NCBI GenBank assembly: GCA_029212405.1
Contig: JARGNR010000019.1
Coordinates: forward strand, 22,052-86,051
From: Saprospiraceae bacterium
Lineage (GTDB): Bacteria > Bacteroidota > Bacteroidia > Chitinophagales > Saprospiraceae
Direction of reading: 5' to 3'
Length of the DNA stretch: 64,000 nt
Numbering within the stretch: position 1 is the first letter of the stretch; every line of letters begins with the position of its first letter. Shown here one piece after another: positions 18,712-28,359 of this stretch. Made by a program: the position numbers and the translations under genes. Below the pieces are notes generated by a model. That model was not told the DNA's origin. It saw nothing but the letters and a program-made list of their open reading frames with translations, and did no database searches.

Positions 18712-19446
18712 TTGAAAGACAATCACACACCTTTGCTTATCAATTGTGATATGGGAGAATGGGACGCTCCCCATCTAAAATACGTGGATAATGAAATTAT
18801 GCCTCTTATTGATCTTTCAAATATTGCTTGTGGTGGACATGCGGGATCAAAATCCATCCTAGAAACTACTTTGATGTGTGCGAAAAATTACAATGTTAAA
18901 GTGGGAGCACACCCTGGATTTAATGACAGAGATAATTTTGGTAGACAATACCTTCCGTTTAATGAAGAGAAATTATCAGAGTCCCTAAAAATACAAATAG
19001 ACTTGTTTTTATCATGCTGTGCAAAAATAAATGTAGATCCTTTTCATATAAAAGCCCATGGTGCTTTGTATCATGCTTGTAATCAAAATGAAGAGGAAGC
19101 TTCACTTTTACTCAAGATTGTTCAGCAATTGTGCCCCGATTTGAATTTGCTAGTTTCTCCAAATAGCCTCTTGGAAAACATGGCCGCAGACCAAGGTATT
19201 ACAACTATGATAGAATCATTTATAGATCGTCAATATACGGATGACTTAAAATTAGTAGCTAGAACACAAGAGGGAGCGGTATTAACGAATGAAACGCAAG
19301 CGAAAAATCAATATGCTCTTCTTGTCAAAGGAAAGATAATGACCCAATCAGGAACCATACAACCGATCCAATCCACAACTGCTTGTATCCATGGAGATAA
19401 TCCAAATTGTCTCTCAATTTTAAAAGCTATACAGTCCAATGGGTAG
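18712..19446 (+). CDS. pxpA: 5-oxoprolinase subunit A (LamB/YcsF family)
   Basis: PxpA works with PxpB and PxpC to hydrolyse 5-oxoproline (pyroglutamate), a spontaneous damage product of glutamine and glutamate, to glutamate at the cost of ATP. This 244-residue protein has the family's conserved N-terminus LLINCDMGEWD, then NIACGGHAGS, KVGAHPGFNDRDNFGR and HIKAHGALYHAC, which carry the His/Asp/Glu residues. The start is TTG at 18712: an in-frame stop lies just upstream, and the next Met would cut into the conserved NCDMGE motif. It overlaps pxpB by 8 bases. No pxpC is seen in the window. Confidence 0.9.
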   Translation: MKDNHTPLLINCDMGEWDAPHLKYVDNEIMPLIDLSNIACGGHAGSKSILETTLMCAKNYNVKVGAHPGFNDRDNFGRQYLPFNEEKLSESLKIQIDLFLSCCAKINVDPFHIKAHGALYHACNQNEEEASLLLKIVQQLCPDLNLLVSPNSLLENMAADQGITTMIESFIDRQYTDDLKLVARTQEGAVLTNETQAKNQYALLVKGKIMTQSGTIQPIQSTTACIHGDNPNCLSILKAIQSNG

Positions 19447-20125
19447 TTTTCCTATACAAATAAAAAGATTTGGCGAACACGCTCTACTAATAGAATGGCC
19501 ACATGAAATAAATGAAACAATTTTGGACGAGATCATCTCTTTTACGCCTCGTATTATAGCGCATTTTGATTCAACACTGATCAACCATGTTTCAGGGTAC
19601 AATTCACTTTTAATTCAATTTGAAAATACTGTAGAGTTGGAATCCAAGTACATTGAAATAAAAAAAATGTATGATTCACATCTCCCGAAAGAACAGAAAA
19701 CAGCACCCATGACCTGGCACATTCCAGTGTGTTACGATGAAGAGTTGGGCCTTGACATCTCTCTTTTTAAGAAAAATAGATTATCAAGCAGAGATGTGAT
19801 TCGTCTCCATACTGAATCTCCTCTACGCGTTTACATGATCGGTTTTCTCCCTGGATTTTTATATTTAGGTGGCCTCGATGAGAAATTATATATGGATCGT
19901 AAAGCTACACCAAGACAGCAGGTACCCAAAGGATCAGTGGCCATTGGAGGCAGACAGACAGGAATTTATCCTATGGAGAGCCCTGGTGGTTGGCAGATTA
20001 TCGGACGTACCCCATTGACCCTTTTTAATATGAATAGAAAAGTACCAACCCCAATACAGCAAGGGGATTGGATTCAGTTTTATCCTATTCTAAAAAGCAC
20101 TTATGATATTCTTTCTTCGCATTAA
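19439..20125 (+). CDS. pxpB: 5-oxoprolinase subunit B (KipI-like)
   Basis: This 228-residue protein has the KipI/PxpB fold. It starts IQIKRFGEHALLIEW and has the cyclophilin-like C-terminal core GFLPGFLYLGGLDEKL, PKGSVAIGGRQTGIYP and SPGGWQIIGRTP, all strongly conserved in the family. PxpB normally binds PxpC (KipA) to form the ATP-dependent part of 5-oxoprolinase. Its ATG overlaps the end of pxpA, so the two are co-translated. The next gene downstream is trmB rather than pxpC. The homologue can also act as a kinase inhibitor in Bacillus, but pairing with PxpA argues for 5-oxoproline metabolism here. Confidence 0.9.
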   Translation: MGSFPIQIKRFGEHALLIEWPHEINETILDEIISFTPRIIAHFDSTLINHVSGYNSLLIQFENTVELESKYIEIKKMYDSHLPKEQKTAPMTWHIPVCYDEELGLDISLFKKNRLSSRDVIRLHTESPLRVYMIGFLPGFLYLGGLDEKLYMDRKATPRQQVPKGSVAIGGRQTGIYPMESPGGWQIIGRTPLTLFNMNRKVPTPIQQGDWIQFYPILKSTYDILSSH

Positions 20126-20172
20126 TCTTTAAAAACTAAGACATATGTGCATTCAGATAGCCCCTACTTCAT

Positions 20173-20180
20173 TAGATTTG
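20173..20180 (+). promoter_or_regulatory. Candidate -7 box (TAGATTTG) for trmB
   Basis: Exact TAnnTTTG match 23 bases before the trmB ATG; the upstream -33 element is not clear. Confidence 0.4.
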
Positions 20181-20203
20181 TATCTGTTTAAGTAAATAAA
20201 ACA

Positions 20204-20899
20204 ATGGCAAGAAGAAATAAACTGAAGAAATTCAATGATTTACTATCCTTCAGTAATGTGTACGAAAATTACGATCCTACCGATCCAAAATTAATGGCCA
20301 GCGAGACCGAAGAAGTCGATCTCAAAGGCAAATGGAAATCAGACCATTTTAAAAATGATAATCCACTTGTCTTGGAATTAGCATGTGGTAGAGGGGAATA
20401 TTCATTAGCTCTTGCTCGCACAAACCCTTCAATCAATTATATAGGCGTCGACATAAAAGGAGCCAGAATATGGCAAGGAGCAACCATTGCAAATGAAGAA
20501 AACTTAGATAATGTTGCTTTCCTTAGAACTCGAATAGAACAAATTGGTTTGTTTTTTGAAAAAGGAGAAGTAGATGAAATCTGGATTACTTTTCCTGATC
20601 CGTTTTTACGCAATAGTAAGGCAAATCGTCGGCTTACTTCCATGCAGTTTTTAAATCGATATAAAGAAATCTTGAAATCAAATGGCATTATCCATCTTAA
20701 AACGGATGATCCCACTTTATATGAATTCAGTCAAGAACAATTTGCAGAATGTCCATTTGTAGAGGTGTTGTATGATAGAGATGACATTTATTCACAACCT
20801 TTGGATTTTGATGAGCTAATTCATAAGACCTACTACGAAAAACAACATCTTGAAAAAAAGAGGAAGATAAAATATATCAAAGTAAAACTATCAAAATAA
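20204..20899 (+). CDS. trmB: tRNA (guanine-46-N7)-methyltransferase
   Basis: TrmB methylates N7 of G46 in the variable loop of many tRNAs using S-adenosylmethionine. This 231-residue protein has the SAM-binding motif LELACGRGEYSLALA, the acidic motif IGVDIKGAR, the catalytic and substrate-binding ITFPDPFLRNSKANRRLTS, and LKTDDPTLYEF. All key residues of the family (FPDP, K-x-RR, TD) are present and the length is normal. It stands alone between pxpB and a convergent transporter gene. The N-terminal 30 residues are charged, as is usual. Confidence 0.94.
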   Translation: MARRNKLKKFNDLLSFSNVYENYDPTDPKLMASETEEVDLKGKWKSDHFKNDNPLVLELACGRGEYSLALARTNPSINYIGVDIKGARIWQGATIANEENLDNVAFLRTRIEQIGLFFEKGEVDEIWITFPDPFLRNSKANRRLTSMQFLNRYKEILKSNGIIHLKTDDPTLYEFSQEQFAECPFVEVLYDRDDIYSQPLDFDELIHKTYYEKQHLEKKRKIKYIKVKLSK

Positions 20900-20982
20900 G
20901 CATTTTACACAAAGATTCTTTCATTTCAATTATGGTATTCAGACTATTTATACTCATCATTTAACTGATGCTAAGAACTATA

Positions 20983-22446
20983 TTATTTCAGAGACTCTGG
21001 AAAATGTTGTCCATCAAAACCCCATAGGTTTTCCAACATAAAATAAACCAATACCGTAAGTAATAAAATTGAAATTAAATTCATCCAAATTCCTGTTTTG
21101 AACATGTCTGGAATTTTTAAATATCCAGAACCAAATACGATTGCATTTGGAGGTGTAGCTACAGGCAACATGAACGCACAGGAAGCAGCAACAGTTGCTG
21201 ACACCAATAATATAAATGGATGTACATCAATAGAGAGTGCCATGGGAGCTAGAATAGGTAAAAGCATCGCCGTAGTTGCCAAATTTGATGTAATCTCAGT
21301 TAAAAAATTTACAGCTGCTATTAAGATAAGTATAATCAAAAATATTGGCAAAACTTTTAAAAGTTCGAACTGATTCCCTATCCATTGCGCTAACCCACTC
21401 TGCTGAAATCCTGCGGCTAATGCCATTCCACCTCCAAATAAGATAATCACCCCCCAAGGCATTTTGACTGCTTCTTTCCAAGTCAGTAGCTGCTCTCCTT
21501 TTGTCGAAGATGGAATAATAAACAAGAGTATCCCCATACCAAGAGCAATGATCGTATCATCTAATTGAGGAATAAAATACTGTAATTTTTGCCTGAAAAT
21601 CAGAAGTAATGCTGTAATCGCAAATAGAATCACCACTTTGCGTTCTTCTTTTCCCCACTTCCCTAAATCAGCCAATAACTTTTGAATCTTTTCTCTGCCT
21701 CCAGGAAATTCATCCATTTCAAATTTGAAGGCGTATTTTGATAGGTATATCCAACAGATGAATAACAATAAGATTGAAATAGGAAGTCCAAATAACATCC
21801 ATTGGCCAAAGCCAATCTCGATGCCATAAACCTCTTGAACAACTCCAGCGAATACCAAGTTGGGTGGTGTCCCAAAGAGTGTTGCCATACCGCCGATAGA
21901 TGCACTATAAGCAATCGCTAACATGAGTGCCTTCCCAAACTTTTGATTTTCATTCTCCTCTGTTTCAGGGTCATCTTTTAACTGGTAAATGATCGCAAGA
22001 CCAATGGGCAACATCATTACTGTTGTTGCTGTATTTGAGATCCACATAGACATGAATGCCGTTGCCAACATGAATCCTAAGATAATTCTTGATATTCCTG
22101 CACCAATAAAATTGATGATGTTCAAAGCGATGCGTTTATGTAGGTTCCACTTTTCAATTGCAATAGCCAAAATAAAACCACCCATGTATAAAAAAATATA
22201 CTTATGCCCATAAGCTGCCGTAGTAATTTTAAGGTCCAATGCACCTGTCAAGGGAAAGAGTATAATTGGTAATAATGCTGTCACACTAATATCAGTCACT
22301 TCAAAAATCCACCAAATAGCTATCCATACTGTACATGCCAATACGGCATTCGCTTGCGGTGTTAATCCCATCGGATGAAAAAAGACCAATATTATTGAGA
22401 AGAACAGAGGTCCTAAAAGAGCAGGTATTATTTTACTTCTGGTCAC
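20983..22446 (-). CDS. DASS/SLC13-family anion (dicarboxylate or sulfate) transporter
   Basis: This 487-residue inner-membrane protein has 11-12 hydrophobic segments. It shows the two Ser-Asn-Thr type signatures of the family that form the sodium and substrate site: SNTATTVMMLP in the first half and TSNLATTAMLLPI in the second. The SIGGMATLFGTPPNLVF loop is also typical. Such transporters import di- or tricarboxylates, or in some cases sulfate, with sodium. The start is GTG at 22446-22444 on the minus strand; the nearest ATG is out of frame. It is convergent with trmB and divergent from the MBL-fold gene. The substrate cannot be fixed. Confidence 0.88.
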   Translation of the reverse strand: MTRSKIIPALLGPLFFSIILVFFHPMGLTPQANAVLACTVWIAIWWIFEVTDISVTALLPIILFPLTGALDLKITTAAYGHKYIFLYMGGFILAIAIEKWNLHKRIALNIINFIGAGISRIILGFMLATAFMSMWISNTATTVMMLPIGLAIIYQLKDDPETEENENQKFGKALMLAIAYSASIGGMATLFGTPPNLVFAGVVQEVYGIEIGFGQWMLFGLPISILLLFICWIYLSKYAFKFEMDEFPGGREKIQKLLADLGKWGKEERKVVILFAITALLLIFRQKLQYFIPQLDDTIIALGMGILLFIIPSSTKGEQLLTWKEAVKMPWGVIILFGGGMALAAGFQQSGLAQWIGNQFELLKVLPIFLIILILIAAVNFLTEITSNLATTAMLLPILAPMALSIDVHPFILLVSATVAASCAFMLPVATPPNAIVFGSGYLKIPDMFKTGIWMNLISILLLTVLVYFMLENLWGFDGQHFPESLK

Positions 22447-22530
22447 GCATAAGTTCTACTTAAAAGAAACACAAAATTAAAAATAAATCAAAGACAATTT
22501 TAAATATCCGTAAGATGGAAGAAAAACATT

Positions 22531-22538
22531 TACTTTTG
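22531..22538 (+). promoter_or_regulatory. Candidate -7 box (TACTTTTG) for the MBL-fold gene
   Basis: Exact TAnnTTTG match in the divergent gap, about 58 bases before the ATG at 22597. Confidence 0.45.
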
Positions 22539-22596
22539 TATTTCTATTAATTGTTGGCTTCTAAACCAACCCCATTGCAAAGCAGAATAATATAGT

Positions 22597-23235
22597 ATGG
22601 ACATAGCGATATTTACATTCAATCCTTTTCAAGAAAACACGTATATACTATATGACGATACAAATGATTGTGTGATTTTTGATCCTGGTTGTAGTAATCA
22701 AGATGAGGAAAAACAATTAATCGATTTTATAAATGCAAATGGACTAAACCCTGTAAAACTCGTAAATACACATTGTCATATTGATCATGTTCTGGGTAAT
22801 AAATTTGTTTCAGATACATATCAATTGCCATTAATTAGTCATAAAGGAGAAGCACAGGTGCTTGCGATGCAGCCACAAATAAGCTCCATGTATGGAATGC
22901 CTTATAACCCCTCCCCAGAAATAACTGAATTTTTAGAGGATGGTGATCAATTAGTATTTGGAAATACGACGCTCCATGTATTGTTTACTCCAGGGCACTC
23001 TCCCGCTAGTATTTCTTTTTACAATAAAGAAAAAGGAGTTGTCATTGCGGGAGATGTATTGTTCAAAGAAAGTATTGGCAGAACAGATTTGCCTGGTGGT
23101 GACTTTGATACACTGGCAAAAAGCATACGAGAAAAACTATATGTATTGCCAGATGAAGTTGTTGTATTCCCTGGTCATGGCCCATCTACAACTATCGGAG
23201 AAGAAAAACGAACAAATCAATATGTTCGGCTTTGA
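22597..23235 (+). CDS. MBL-fold metallohydrolase (glyoxalase II-like)
   Basis: This 212-residue cytosolic protein has the metallo-beta-lactamase fold. The metal motif THCHIDH, the later FTPGHSPASISF histidine, the bridging Asp in VIAGDVLF and the last His in FPGHGPST are all in place, so a dinuclear metal site should form. The length fits the stand-alone glyoxalase-II-like group that hydrolyses thioesters of small thiols. Whether it acts on hydroxyacyl-glutathione is uncertain, since many Bacteroidota use other thiols. It precedes a membrane-protein gene by 61 bases. Confidence 0.87.
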   Translation: MDIAIFTFNPFQENTYILYDDTNDCVIFDPGCSNQDEEKQLIDFINANGLNPVKLVNTHCHIDHVLGNKFVSDTYQLPLISHKGEAQVLAMQPQISSMYGMPYNPSPEITEFLEDGDQLVFGNTTLHVLFTPGHSPASISFYNKEKGVVIAGDVLFKESIGRTDLPGGDFDTLAKSIREKLYVLPDEVVVFPGHGPSTTIGEEKRTNQYVRL

Positions 23236-23296
23236 TTTCATGTTTTTTCATTGAATCAAGATTTTTGCTTAGCTTCATGGAATAAAACTAATAGCT

Positions 23297-23941
23297 TTGA
23301 AACCCGTTTTTATTGAGGAAACAATTGCAAAACTCAAAAACATCATTGAGTCTACCATTTCTGGTGTTGATAACCAAACGCAAGTGGATGAGGTCATTGA
23401 CCAAATAGAAAAATCACTTAAAGGATATAAAGACAATAAAGAAAATCGAATTCTTTTTTACACGGCCTCCTTGCTGATTGTTGTTTTATCGTTATTACTG
23501 ACGTATACTACACATGCATCTTGGCCTTTAATGTTTCTAGTAATTTGGTTTGGTGGATTTATGTATTATCGAGTTCATGAAAAAAGTCTAGTATTAAACA
23601 ATTTAAGTAAACTAGGAGAAGTAAATTATAAAAATCCCCTATCCAGTATTTCATACTTAAAAAGTGCAATTGACCTAAAAGTAGGCAGGAAGTCTGTATT
23701 AAAAATCTTTCTTTCGGTTATGTTTTCGTGTACTGTGATGATGGCTCATTTTCTCTTTGTAGATACAGCGTTTTGGATGAATTTTGGCTTACTCCTATTG
23801 GCCATAGTTGCCTCCTTTTTTTTCTGGACTTCCTTTTATAAGGAGGAAATAAATGCCTTGGAGTCCATGAAAGACAAACTCCATCAATTGGAAAACAAAA
23901 TTATTTTAAGTGGTGGTTTATCTTTTGAAGAGGAAGAATAA
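23297..23941 (+). CDS. Four-helix membrane protein of unknown function
   Basis: This 214-residue protein has an N-terminal soluble part (about 1-50) and then two pairs of hydrophobic helices (about 54-72, 75-92, 135-153 and 158-176). A charged, coiled-coil-like C-terminus (SMKDKLHQLENKI) follows. I do not recognise a family. The only upstream start is TTG at 23297; the first in-frame ATG falls inside the second helix. It lies 61 bases after the MBL-fold gene and is convergent, with a 14-base gap, with the large sensor gene. It could be a membrane anchor or sensor part, but nothing in the sequence fixes this. Confidence 0.65.
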   Translation: MKPVFIEETIAKLKNIIESTISGVDNQTQVDEVIDQIEKSLKGYKDNKENRILFYTASLLIVVLSLLLTYTTHASWPLMFLVIWFGGFMYYRVHEKSLVLNNLSKLGEVNYKNPLSSISYLKSAIDLKVGRKSVLKIFLSVMFSCTVMMAHFLFVDTAFWMNFGLLLLAIVASFFFWTSFYKEEINALESMKDKLHQLENKIILSGGLSFEEEE

Positions 23942-23955
23942 TAATTAATAAAATC

Positions 23956-26900
23956 TTATAAATCAAAGTATTTACGATAACACTTTGAAAAATAACTGAG
24001 ACTTGAAAATCCCGTTGCTGCTGCAACTTCTCCCATTGTTCCATACTTTTCCTCTATTAAAAGTTTTGCTTTTTCTAATCTGAAATTTCTCAAATATTCT
24101 TTCAACGTTTTCCCCGATATTTTTTTTACTCGATTTCGAAGTGTTTTTTCTCCAATCCCGATTATTTGAGCAATATCTTCTGATTTTAATTTACTATTAT
24201 CAATATGTTCCAAAAATATAGTTTCCAAAGATTTCATCAATTCTAAATCATCATTATGAATATTGGGTGGTAATAAGTTGTGTACAAAAGAAGACTTGAT
24301 AGAAGTAGAAATCGTCTTTTGTCTTTTTAATATTTGAGCTACTTGTGAAACAAGTAATTCTTCCTGTATCGGTTTTTGTAAAATTATATCTGCTCCCGCC
24401 TTAATGGATAAAATCTCTGTCTCTTCAGAAGAACTTCCTGTCAAAAATAAAAATGGAAGAACTTGTAGTTTAGGGATGCTTCTTACAGCTTTCAATAATT
24501 GAATACCATTCATAATAGGCATATTGAAATCAGATATTATTGCAGAAGGCACGATTTTTTCTAAAATGTCTATGGCTTCAGCACCATTTACTGTGCATAT
24601 AACATTGTACTTTGGGGTAAGAGCATTTGTAATAAAATATAATACATCATGACTGTCGTCTACAGCAAGAATAAGCGGTTTTGAAGAGTCAACAATAGCA
24701 TTGAGTTGTTTTTCAATACCCAATTGATTAATATTCTCGGCAATAATTTCATTTTGGCTCTTAGATGATCTTTCAAGAGAAAAACTAAACATACTTCCTA
24801 TATCAAGTTCACTTCTTATTTCTAATTCTGACTCATGAAGTTTCAATATTTCCTTTACCAAGCTAAGTCCAATACCTGTTCCTTCCTCTGTATTATTTGA
24901 TGCTTGATAATATGCCATTGTCAAGTTTTCGATTTCAGCAGCAGGAATTCCTAGTCCCTCATCAGAAATACAAATTCGATGTTGATCTTTGTCTATTTCT
25001 GATGTAATGCTAATCGTACTATGTATTGGTGAAAACTTAATCGCGTTTGAGAGTAGATTTGACAATACTTTTTGGATCATTGGTAAATCAAAAAACAAAA
25101 ATTGTCGTTCTTCCTGAGAAGAAAACAAAATTTCTACGTGTTTATCACGTGCAAGTTGTCGTTTCAACTCAATTTGATCTTGAATTACTCCATTGATATT
25201 GTACCAGTTCTTCTTAAGTTTAAGCTTTCCAGACTCTGCTTTACTGAGTTCCATAATTTCGTTAGAAATCCCCAATAAGTTATTGATGTTTCCACTGATT
25301 CGCTTTTTATCCTCAATATTTATATAGCCTTCACCTTTTTCTAAATGACTCTTTATTGCTTGTAAAGGCGATTTGAACTCGTGTGATATTTGAGCATACA
25401 TCCGATTCTTCGATGCCTGAGAATAATTTAATTCTTTGGTGAGCTGTTTTTGTTTCTTAAGTGATTCTGCCAGTTGTTGCTTTTCTTGATTTAAAGCCTC
25501 TGTTTGTTCTTCCACACGTTCTTCAAGAATTCTGTTTCTATCCTTTTCGATCTTAGTTCTCCACAGAACAATGCTATAAATCGTTGTAATCGACAATACA
25601 ATCAGAGCTAACCAAAAAAGTGGATATTCATAGTAAAGCATTGGAACAATAACTGCAAATTGCTTAATCTCTTTCCATTCTCCGTTAAATGGCATCCCTC
25701 GCAACTTTATTGTATTCTTACCACTTTCTAAATTATTTATGAATATCTGTTCTGTCGATTCAATATTTATCCACTCCTCTTTAATTTTATATTGATAAAA
25801 AATTTTCTTGTTTGGGGCTATATTTATTGATTTAAGGTGTATTGAAAGATCATTTTCTCCATAGTTTAGCTCAATTCGGTCATCAACCTTTCTATTATTG
25901 TGATATAGAACTGTTGAATATTCTGCAACTGAAACGTTGACATTCTCTGGATCTATAAGTATCGCTCCATAAATATTTGGAAAAATAATTCGCCCATCAT
26001 TTAACAACTCTGTATTAGGAAACACATCATTATTGGTAGCCAATAGTGGTACTCCCTCATCAATACCAAAATAGTCTACCTTGAAATTTTCATCTTTATT
26101 TAGAAGCGATTCTTTTTTACACCTGAAAACTTGATTTCCTTCACATAGCCCCCACAAGAAACCTTTTAAATCATCTTGGATTAATTTGATAGATTTCGGC
26201 AAATCTTTACCTTTTATGGATTGAAAGCTTAGGTTTTCAAACCGATACAACCCCGTACTATCAGAACAAGCAATAATATTTCCTTCAAGGTCTTTAAATA
26301 GGGTATTTAAACCTTGTCCTGGATAGTCCAATTGCTGAAAATTCTTTCCGTCAAAAGAAAATACTTTTCCAGATACAAAACCAATAAGAAAAGCACCTTG
26401 ATTGTATTCTATCATGGAAAGGACTCGGTCAAATTCTGCAACTCCAGGAGCGATATACTTTTGAAACCCATCTCCAACAAACTTGTGTACTGCTTTCCTT
26501 GTACCGATCCATATATCTTTATTGGAATCCTCTACAATCGTTTTCACAGTTCTACTCACCAGCCCTTTGTCCTTTTGATAGTTGAATTTTTTACCCTCTT
26601 TAGTGAACATGGTAACTCCATCCAGAGCGATCCACATCCTATCTTGACTATCAAAATGCGTTGTGAAATTACAATTTGTGCCCAACATGTGATCAAGCCT
26701 TCCATCTAGACGAATTATATCCGTACCATAACAACCCGTAATAAAATAGATATCTCCGGTACTTGATTGTTTAATACTCCAAATGTTATCCGTCGATAAT
26801 CCACTTTCTTTGTTTAGTACTTTAATACTTTGTTCAAAGACTTGAATGAGGCCTCTACCTCTCGTACCTATCCATATACTTCCATGATTATCTTCATAAA

Positions 26901-27798
26901 AAAATTCTAAATAATCCTTACTCTCCCCGTCTGTCAAAACTTGTTCTATTTCGCCATTTTTTGATACAATTTCTATCCTTGATAAACCATCATTTTGTGT
27001 TGCCAACCATAATCTTCCCTTTGAATCAAGATAATGGTCTGATATTCTACCTTTAATGTTTTTTAATATTGCAGAATGAAAAAAATCATTCGAGTCCAAA
27101 ATAGAAATTGAACTTTTCGCTTTTAAACAAATTCTATCATTTGTTAACATTAAAATATCATTTCCAAGAAAAGATATTTTAGTGTCTGAAACTATATGTT
27201 CAGTTCCCAAACTCGATAATAAGTGGTAGGTCGAAGAATTTGATTTTTTCAAAAATAATGTATCCCCAATAATTATAGAATTATAAATATCTTCTCCAGG
27301 GATGTCTACATTTTTAATATGTACCAATTGTTTTTGCTCAAGCCGATAATGAGATATTCCTTTACTAGAAAGAATATATTTGTCATCCCCTGATACGGCT
27401 ACATCCACTTGTGGCAATGGAAAATGTGTCTGCGTATTAATGAGAAATGTGTCTGTTTCAGTAAAATACTGAACATGGAATGCATCTCTTGACTCCCAAT
27501 ATGATCCATCTTTCTCGATCAAATGGATGGGATTATTTTTCTTTTGTGTCCGTATAAATGTTTTTCCATCATACAAAAAGTTTTTAAAACGTAGTCTTCC
27601 TAAAGAATCCTGATTAATGATTCCAGGGGTATGAAAAGGTTCATCAACTTTTAACCCATAACGTTTTACTCCATAAGTGGTCATTGGGTTTTGACAAAAT
27701 GTAACGACAGATGTATTCAGGAGAATTAGAAAAATTAGTATCCTACCATTAAAATGACTACAACTTTCCAAAAAGTCTACTTTTTTTATGTTTTCCAA
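23956..27798 (-). CDS. Hybrid two-component sensor/AraC-type regulator (one-protein signalling system)
   Basis: This 1280-residue protein has the full layout of Bacteroidota hybrid two-component systems. After an N-terminal signal segment comes a periplasmic beta-propeller (Reg_prop repeats such as DSKGRLWLATQNDGL and DNHGSIWIGTRGRGL, about 40-630). A Y_Y_Y domain (about 640-720), one membrane helix (about 727-748) and a coiled coil follow. The kinase has ISHEFKSPLQ with phospho-acceptor His806, N box NLLSNAIKF, and G boxes DEGLGIP and GTGIGLSL. The receiver has phospho-acceptor Asp1090 (ISDFNMP), and an AraC-type DNA-binding domain ends the protein. All key residues are intact. Such proteins usually control nearby polysaccharide-use genes; here the neighbours are a LytTR regulator and a giant secreted protein. 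Confidence 0.95.
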   Translation of the reverse strand: MENIKKVDFLESCSHFNGRILIFLILLNTSVVTFCQNPMTTYGVKRYGLKVDEPFHTPGIINQDSLGRLRFKNFLYDGKTFIRTQKKNNPIHLIEKDGSYWESRDAFHVQYFTETDTFLINTQTHFPLPQVDVAVSGDDKYILSSKGISHYRLEQKQLVHIKNVDIPGEDIYNSIIIGDTLFLKKSNSSTYHLLSSLGTEHIVSDTKISFLGNDILMLTNDRICLKAKSSISILDSNDFFHSAILKNIKGRISDHYLDSKGRLWLATQNDGLSRIEIVSKNGEIEQVLTDGESKDYLEFFYEDNHGSIWIGTRGRGLIQVFEQSIKVLNKESGLSTDNIWSIKQSSTGDIYFITGCYGTDIIRLDGRLDHMLGTNCNFTTHFDSQDRMWIALDGVTMFTKEGKKFNYQKDKGLVSRTVKTIVEDSNKDIWIGTRKAVHKFVGDGFQKYIAPGVAEFDRVLSMIEYNQGAFLIGFVSGKVFSFDGKNFQQLDYPGQGLNTLFKDLEGNIIACSDSTGLYRFENLSFQSIKGKDLPKSIKLIQDDLKGFLWGLCEGNQVFRCKKESLLNKDENFKVDYFGIDEGVPLLATNNDVFPNTELLNDGRIIFPNIYGAILIDPENVNVSVAEYSTVLYHNNRKVDDRIELNYGENDLSIHLKSINIAPNKKIFYQYKIKEEWINIESTEQIFINNLESGKNTIKLRGMPFNGEWKEIKQFAVIVPMLYYEYPLFWLALIVLSITTIYSIVLWRTKIEKDRNRILEERVEEQTEALNQEKQQLAESLKKQKQLTKELNYSQASKNRMYAQISHEFKSPLQAIKSHLEKGEGYINIEDKKRISGNINNLLGISNEIMELSKAESGKLKLKKNWYNINGVIQDQIELKRQLARDKHVEILFSSQEERQFLFFDLPMIQKVLSNLLSNAIKFSPIHSTISITSEIDKDQHRICISDEGLGIPAAEIENLTMAYYQASNNTEEGTGIGLSLVKEILKLHESELEIRSELDIGSMFSFSLERSSKSQNEIIAENINQLGIEKQLNAIVDSSKPLILAVDDSHDVLYFITNALTPKYNVICTVNGAEAIDILEKIVPSAIISDFNMPIMNGIQLLKAVRSIPKLQVLPFLFLTGSSSEETEILSIKAGADIILQKPIQEELLVSQVAQILKRQKTISTSIKSSFVHNLLPPNIHNDDLELMKSLETIFLEHIDNSKLKSEDIAQIIGIGEKTLRNRVKKISGKTLKEYLRNFRLEKAKLLIEEKYGTMGEVAAATGFSSLSYFSKCYRKYFDL

Positions 27799-27889
27799 TT
27801 ATTGCTACATCTTTTCCAAAAAGTACAAATATGGCTTAAATCCCTCATTTACCTTGCACATTTTCCATTGATATTTTACGATTTGATAC

Positions 27890-27904
27890 GAATTGGCCCA
27901 ATTC
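27890..27904. promoter_or_regulatory. Perfect 15-base dyad in the sensor/LytTR gap (candidate operator)
   Basis: GAATTGG and CCAATTC flank a single central C, giving perfect two-fold symmetry in the 130-base divergent gap, 24 bases before the LytTR start. This is a plausible binding site for a dimeric regulator of either gene. Confidence 0.45.
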
Positions 27905-27928
27905 AATGATCGCTCATAACCGTACTAT

Positions 27929-28315
27929 ATGAAAACATTAGAATTTAATAAACATGTACCTCCATTGATGGACGTAATAAAACCATCAAAACAAAAACTC
28001 TGCATAACCACCCAAAAAGGACATTTTATTATTTACAAAAAGGACATTTCGCATTTAGTTGCTGAAGGCAACTACACCCTTATATATTTTAAAGATCAGA
28101 AGATTTTATGTTCGAAAACTATCAATTCTGTTTTTGAACAAATCAATCATTCTGCATTCATTAGAATTCACAAATCATATGTTTTAAATATAGACCATCT
28201 GGCTTATATCGATTATGCATTCAGTTATGCTATAACTGAGAATAATCATAAAGTTCAGATTGCCCGTTCCAGAAAACAACATATGAAGAATTTAGTCCAA
28301 CTAAAATTTGATTAA
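27929..28315 (+). CDS. Stand-alone LytTR DNA-binding regulator
   Basis: This 128-residue protein consists almost only of a LytTR DNA-binding domain (about 25-125). It shows ISHLVAEGNYTLIYF, then FIRIHKSYVLNIDHL and the closing IARSRKQHMKNL, with the usual basic contact residues. There is no receiver domain, so it cannot take phosphate by the usual route and must be controlled by level or by a partner. It lies 44 bases upstream of the giant-protein gene on the same strand, probably in one operon, and is divergent from the hybrid sensor. Direct control of the giant gene is the simplest reading but is not proven. Confidence 0.88.
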   Translation: MKTLEFNKHVPPLMDVIKPSKQKLCITTQKGHFIIYKKDISHLVAEGNYTLIYFKDQKILCSKTINSVFEQINHSAFIRIHKSYVLNIDHLAYIDYAFSYAITENNHKVQIARSRKQHMKNLVQLKFD

Positions 28316-28359
28316 ACACCTTTCAACAATACCCTTTATTTGTTTCAAACTTATTAGCC

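Noticed and set aside
23956..27798. Hybrid sensor as regulator of the susC-susD operon
   Set aside because: The pair is over 30 kb away; such sensors act locally, and closer targets exist.
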